Source of the DNA: Curtobacterium sp. MCLR17_036
GTDB lineage: Bacteria; Actinomycetota; Actinomycetes; Actinomycetales; Microbacteriaceae
Length of the DNA: 64,000 bases
Reading direction: 5' to 3'
Assembly (NCBI RefSeq): GCF_003234445.2
Contig: NZ_CP126269.1
Coordinates: 2,356,001 to 2,420,000, forward strand
Shown here piece after piece: positions 60,063 through 64,000 of this stretch (the stretch's first letter is position 1; every line of letters starts with the position of its first letter). Position numbers and translations under genes: made by a program. The notes under the pieces are model-generated. The model saw only the letters and a program-made list of their open reading frames with translations. It ran no database searches and had not been told where the DNA came from.

Positions 60063-61199
60063 TCAGTCGTCGAAGTGCGCTGCGGCCGCCCGTGCGCGGT
60101 AGACGACGTCGTCGACGTCGTCGCCGATGACGGTGACGTGGCCGATCTTGCGACCCGGGCGCGGGGCCTTGCCGTAGAAGTGGTACTTCGCCTCGGGGAA
60201 CGCCTCGAGTGCTGCCGGGTAGCGCGCGGCGAGGTCGCCGTCCGCCGGACCGCCGAGGACGTTGATCATCACCGAGGCGGGGGCGAACGCGCCGGTCGCG
60301 CCGAGCGGCAGGTCGAGGACGGCACGCAGGTGCTGCTCGAACTGGCTCGTGGTGGCGCCGTCGATGGTCCAGTGCCCGGTGTTGTGCGGGCGCATCGCGA
60401 GCTCGTTGATGAGGATGCGCTCGTCGTCGGTCTGGAACAGCTCGACGGCCAGCACCCCGGTGACGCCGAGCGCCTCGGCGATGCGGACGGCGATCGACTC
60501 GGTCAGGTCGGCGATGCGCCCGGCGCTGTCCGGCGCCGGCGCGATGACCTCGGCGCAGACACCGTCGCGCTGCACGGTCTCGACGAGCGGCCAGGCGACG
60601 ACCTGGCCGGAGGGACGCCGGGCCACCGACTGCGCGAGCTCGCGGGTGAAGGGCACGAGCTCCTCGACGAGCAGGGCCTGGTCGCCACCGGCCTCGGCGG
60701 TCGCGATGAACCAGTCGTCGACGTCCGAGGCGTCGGAGACGACCCGCACGCCCTTGCCGTCGTACCCGCCCCGCGGGGTCTTCACGACCGCACGACCGCC
60801 GTGGTCGGCGAGGAAGGCGCGCAGCTCGTCCTGGTCGTGCACGGCCGCCCAGTCCGGCACCGGCAGCCCGAGCTCGGTCAGGCGGGTGCGCATGGTGATC
60901 TTGTCCTGTGCGACGGCGAGGGGCTCCGGGCCGGGGCGGACGGCGACGCCGGCGTCGACGAGTGCGCGGAGGACGTCCTGCGGCACGTGCTCGTGGTCGA
61001 AGGTGACGACGTCGACCTGGCGGGCGAACGCGAGCACGGTCTCGACGTCGTGGTAGTCGCCCTCGGCGGTCGCCGCGATCGCGGCGGACATGTCCGGCCC
61101 CTCGGCGAGGACCCGGATGTCGATGCCGAGTTCGACGGCGGCGGGCACCATCATCCGTGCGAGCTGTCCTCCGCCGATGACCCCGACGCGCAACGCCAT
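60063..61199 (-). CDS. purK: N5-carboxyaminoimidazole ribonucleotide synthase
   Basis: A 378-residue ATP-grasp enzyme making N5-CAIR from AIR, bicarbonate and ATP, feeding PurE. Motifs are VGVIGGGQLARMM, TFDHEHVP, VVKTPRGGYDGKGV (ATP loop), VLAVELFQTDDERILINELAMRPHNTGHWTIDGATTSQFEQH. The ATG has GGAAGGA about ten bases upstream. The hairpin after the gene suggests it is not co-transcribed with GH6. Confidence 0.96.
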   Translation of the reverse strand: MALRVGVIGGGQLARMMVPAAVELGIDIRVLAEGPDMSAAIAATAEGDYHDVETVLAFARQVDVVTFDHEHVPQDVLRALVDAGVAVRPGPEPLAVAQDKITMRTRLTELGLPVPDWAAVHDQDELRAFLADHGGRAVVKTPRGGYDGKGVRVVSDASDVDDWFIATAEAGGDQALLVEELVPFTRELAQSVARRPSGQVVAWPLVETVQRDGVCAEVIAPAPDSAGRIADLTESIAVRIAEALGVTGVLAVELFQTDDERILINELAMRPHNTGHWTIDGATTSQFEQHLRAVLDLPLGATGAFAPASVMINVLGGPADGDLAARYPAALEAFPEAKYHFYGKAPRPGRKIGHVTVIGDDVDDVVYRARAAAAHFDD

Positions 61200-61248
61200 G
61201 CTGTGTGATCCTTCCGGCACTCACACCGGGCGGCGAGAGCGCGTTGTC

Positions 61249-61254
61249 TACAAT
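61249..61254 (+). promoter_or_regulatory. -10 box of gtrA-like gene
   Basis: TACAAT about 57 bases before the GTG at 61312, in the purK/gtrA divergent gap. It is the closest match to TATAAT among the plus-strand boxes here, with no strong -35. Confidence 0.45.
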
Positions 61255-61311
61255 CGTTCTTCGGGTCCGCGGTGCGTGACCCGTCCCAACTCTACGGATC
61301 CTGGAGGGCTC

Positions 61312-61860
61312 GTGCGGCGCCTCATCGCCCAGTTCGCACGCTTCGGCCTCGTCGGAGCGGTCGGCTTCGTCGTGGACACGACGGTGTTCAACGTCCTCCG
61401 CAGCACGGTGCTCGACCCGGCGGACGTCCACTCGGGTCCGTTCTGGGCGAAGGTGGTCTCGACCGCGGTCGCCATCTTCGTGAACTGGATGGGCAACCGC
61501 TACTGGACCTTCCGCGAGCAGCGCCGCGCCGTCGCCACCCGCGAGGGCATCGAGTTCGTCGTCGTGTCGCTCGGCGGCATGGTCATCGCGCTCGCCTGCC
61601 TGGCGGTGTCGCACTACGCGATGGGGCTGACGTCGGTGCTGGCCGACAACGTCGCGAACATCGTCGGGCTCGTGCTCGGCGCGGTCTTCCGGTTCTGGCT
61701 GTACAAGGTGTGGGTCTACCACCCGGAGCGCACCGGCGAGGCCACCGCCCCGGGCAGCGCGACGCCCATGCACGCCGCGGCGCCGTCCGACGTCGTCGAC
61801 GGTGCGGCGGACGCCACGGCCGTGCCCGGGCCGCAGGTGAGCGGCGACGCGCGACCGTAG
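61312..61860 (+). CDS. GtrA-like membrane protein
   Basis: A 182-residue GtrA-family protein with four transmembrane helices (FGLVGAVGFVVDTTVFNVL; FWAKVVSTAVAIFVNWMGNRYWTF; VSLGGMVIALACLAVSHYAM; ANIVGLVLGAVFRFWLYKVWVYHP) and a ~45-residue Ala/Pro-rich tail. GtrA proteins are thought to flip polyprenyl-phosphate sugars made by GtrB-like GT2 enzymes, matching the GT2 at 46948 and the DPM-type enzyme. The GTG follows CTGGAGGG. It lies ten bases before the DUF2142 gene. Confidence 0.93.
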   Translation: MRRLIAQFARFGLVGAVGFVVDTTVFNVLRSTVLDPADVHSGPFWAKVVSTAVAIFVNWMGNRYWTFREQRRAVATREGIEFVVVSLGGMVIALACLAVSHYAMGLTSVLADNVANIVGLVLGAVFRFWLYKVWVYHPERTGEATAPGSATPMHAAAPSDVVDGAADATAVPGPQVSGDARP

Positions 61861-61863
61861 GAT
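61858..61863 (+). promoter_or_regulatory. -10 box of third DUF2142 gene
   Basis: TAGGAT, overlapping the gtrA-like stop codon, seven bases before the GTG at 61871. It supports that GTG as a leaderless start even though the downstream frame is shifted. Confidence 0.4.
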
Positions 61864-61870
61864 CGGTCGG

Positions 61871-63456
61871 GTGACGGCCCCCACGACCACCACCGGCTCC
61901 CCCACCACCGACTCCCCCGCCGCGCCGCCCCCCGCGCCGCCCGGTGGGAGCGCATCGCCATCGCCGTCGTCACCGCGACCTTCGGCCTCTGGCTCGTCGC
62001 GTGGGCACTCGTCGTCCCGGTGTTCGAGGCACCGGACGAGACCGCGCACATCGACGCCGCGGTGCACGTGGCACTCGGCGGCGAGTGGGTCGACCCGGGC
62101 GCGCTGCAGGTCTCGAACGCCGTGCAGGCCGCCAAGGCCGAGCAGGCGACGAAGCCGGCCGACCAGTGGTCCACCGTGAGCGGCCTGCTGCAGGGCGCAC
62201 CGGGGCCGTCGGCGACGGTCAACCAGATGACCCAGCACCCGCCGACCGCGTACCTCGCCGGCGGACTGGTCCTGCGGGCCGTCGACTACGGCGACCTGCG
62301 CTGGGACCACGCGTTCCTGGCGCTCCGCCTCGCCGACGCCCTCGCCGTGACGGCCCTGCCGCTGCTGGTGTGGGCGTCCGTCCGCCGGGTGACCCGCTCG
62401 CCGCGGGCCGCGCTGGTCGGTGCGCTCGCGCTGTTCGCGACGCCGGAGCTCGCGTCCATCGGCTCGTCGGTGTCGAACGACGCCCCCGTGCTGCTCGTCG
62501 CGGGTGTCGTCGCCTGGCTGGCGACGCGCCTGCTCACCGGCGACACCCGCTGGCGGACGACGATCGCGTTGGCCGTGGCCCTCGGTGCGCTCGTCTGGAT
62601 CAAGGGCACCGGTCTGCCGGCGGTCCCCTTCGTCGCCGTGGTCGTGCTGTTCGCCGGCGCCGGGGTGCTGTCCCTGCGGCGACGGGTGGTCCGCACCGTG
62701 GTCGCGATGGCGGTCTCCGGCGGGATCGGCGCGTGGTGGTGGGTCCACAACTGGTTCGCCTACGGCCGCGTGCAGCCGAACGGGTACACCGCGATGCGGC
62801 CCCCGAAGGACTTCCCGCCGGGTGAGCACCCGACCCTCGGGCACTTCCTCGACGTGTCGTGGGGCACCCTCGCCCGCACGTTCTGGGGCAGCTTCGGCGG
62901 CCGGGCGCAGGTGAGCATGGGCGACCTGCTGACCGCCGTCCTCACGCTCGTCGCGCTCGTCGTCCTGGTCGGCTGGGCGTTCCGCCGCGGCCCGCAGCTC
63001 CGGATCGCGCTCTGCCTGGCGGTGTTCCCGGCGCTCCTGATCGGCATCCAGAACCGCACGAGCGCCCACTCGTACCTGACCACCACCGAGGTCGCCGCCA
63101 CGCAGGGTCGCTACTACTTCCCCGCGATCGTCTGCCTCGTCGTGCTGAGTGCCCTCGCCTGGCGACGACTCGTGCCGGCCGGCCGTGCGCGGTCCTGGGC
63201 CGCCGTCGCTCTGGCCGTGCTGCTCCCCGCGGTCGGCGTCTACGGCTTCGCGGTGGCCTCCGCCTGGTTCTGGAACGCCGCGCTGTTCCCGGTCACCGGC
63301 CGCGGGCTCCTGCGGTACTCCGAGCTCGGCCCGGTGCCGCCCGCCGTGCTCGCCGTCGTGGTGGTCCTCGTCGCGGCCGGCCTGGTGGCGTCGGTCGTGC
63401 GGGTCGCCCGCGCGGGCCGTCGTGGTGCGGTCGACGCCCCGGTCGCGGCTCGCTGA
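61871..63456 (+). CDS. DUF2142 family membrane protein with apparent N-terminal frameshift
   Basis: A polytopic protein paralogous to those at 47879 and 49441 (VFEAPDETAHIDAAVHVALGGEW; MTQHPPTAYLAGG; TQGRYYFPAIVCLVVLSALAWRRL), ~11 helices. The conserved frame is open from 61861 but has no ATG, GTG or TTG until 62020, inside the conserved loop after helix 1. The natural start, GTG 61871 with a -10 box, is in another frame and would encode a Thr/Pro-rich N-terminus like that of the paralogue. One added base, for example in the six-C run at 61928-61933, would join them. Either a sequence error, a real mutation or slippage; function as for DUF2142. Confidence 0.8.
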
Positions 63457-63487
63457 CGGCGCCGCTGGGTCGTCGTGGCGGCGCTTG

Positions 63488-63938
63488 GTGAGCAGGAGAT
63501 GTCGGGTCCGCCGCCCCGACCCGACCTCTTCTGCTCACTGAGCGGGAGCGCTGGCGCCACATCGCGGGTGCGTTGCCCGCTGCGTCGCGACGGCACTCGG
63601 TGAGCAGAAGATGTCGAGTCCGCCGCCCCGACCCGACATCTTCTGCTCATGAACGGGAGCACGGGGCATCAGGCCGCCGGTGCGTTGCCCGCTCCGCCGA
63701 CATGACGACACCCGGGAGCGCGGTGCGCGAGCGCCGATGCGTTGCCTGCTGCGTCGACGTGACGACGTCCGGTGAGCAGAAGATGTCGAGTCCGCCACCC
63801 CGACTCGACCTTTTCTACTCACTGAACGGGAGCGCCGGGCATCAGGCCGCCGGTGCGTTGCCCGCTCCGCCGACGTGACGACATTCAGTGAGCAGAAGAT
63901 GTCGAGTCCGTTACCCGGACTCGACCTTTTCTGCTCAC
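63488..63938. repeat. Cluster of four 51-bp palindromes (second locus)
   Basis: The 544-base gene-free end of the window holds four copies of the palindrome with arms GTGAGCAG and CTGCTCAC: 63488-63538, 63600-63650, 63772-63822 and 63888-63938, each 51 bases (the third has CTACTCAC, the second ends CTCAT). Spacers are 61, 121 and 65 bases, share a GAACGGGAGCG and TGCGTTGCC motif with one another, and are unlike the spacers of the array at 28.9 kb. No protein-coding gene is supported. Confidence 0.85.
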
Positions 63939-64000
63939 TGAACGGGAGCGCGGGGCGTCAGGCCCGCGGGCGCGCTGCCCATCGCATCGCCGCGACAGCG

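Noticed and set aside
61871..62179. 102-codon frame beginning at the GTG as a separate small gene
   Set aside because: After about 25 plausible residues it turns into Ser/Arg-rich shadow sequence over the conserved DUF2142 frame.

Overview
The window is very GC-rich, densely packed chromosomal DNA from an actinobacterium. The MtrA-MtrB-LpqB operon, a WhiB regulator beside DUF3499 and a metallopeptidase-like gene, many GTG starts and many leaderless genes all point to Actinobacteria. Secreted GH6 and GH16 glycanases next to a large surface-polysaccharide locus suggest a plant- or soil-associated member of the Microbacteriaceae; Curtobacterium or a close relative is an inference from general knowledge, not from a search. 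No rRNA, tRNA, CRISPR array, prophage or transposase gene was seen.

Layout. 1-6.8 kb, minus strand: mtrA-mtrB-lpqB, a comF-like gene, hpf and the 5' part of secA. 6.9-14.6 kb: an overlapping operon of a multi-pass membrane protein, DUF4129, DUF4350, MoxR ATPase and DUF58, then a convergent SpoIIM-like gene and a divergent RDD gene. 15-24.6 kb: ahcY, DUF3499, a metallopeptidase-like gene, DUF5719, a large GT2 membrane glycosyltransferase, whiB, galE and manA. 24.6-34.3 kb: two O-antigen-ligase-like proteins, another polytopic membrane protein, a polyprenol-phosphate mannose synthase and two large glycosyltransferases. 34.4-37.9 kb: a 969-residue secreted protein with six ~100-residue repeats, coupled to a small lipoprotein. 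38-54.3 kb: a polysaccharide export and assembly block (Wzm/Wzt-type ABC transporter, several GT2/GT4 enzymes, dTDP-rhamnose genes rmlA, rmlC, rmlB, rmlD, two DUF2142 membrane proteins). 54.3-64 kb: GH16, purE, a glycosyltransferase, GH6, purK, a GtrA-like protein and a third DUF2142 protein with an apparent frameshift.

How the genes work together. RmlABCD supply dTDP-rhamnose, ManA and the DPM synthase feed mannose and polyprenyl-phosphate-mannose, and GalE supplies galactose nucleotides. The GT2/GT4 enzymes would build a rhamnose-containing glycan on a lipid carrier; the ABC transporter, whose ATPase carries a C-terminal glycan-binding-type domain, would export it; the GT-C-like, ligase-like, DUF2142 and GtrA-like membrane proteins would modify or attach it outside. 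The GH6 and repeat proteins share one C-terminal repeat module and may act on, or bind to, surface or plant glycans.

Noncoding features of most interest: a ~150-bp tandem array built on a 51-bp palindrome (28.9-29.5 kb) whose palindrome recurs with unrelated spacers at 63.5-63.9 kb; a dispersed hairpin family with arms CGGACGGGAGGC/GCCTCCCGTCCG; a recurrent leaderless promoter layout (a TAnnnT-like -10 box 6-7 bases before the start codon) that fixes many starts; and a probable CTG start codon in one glycosyltransferase.
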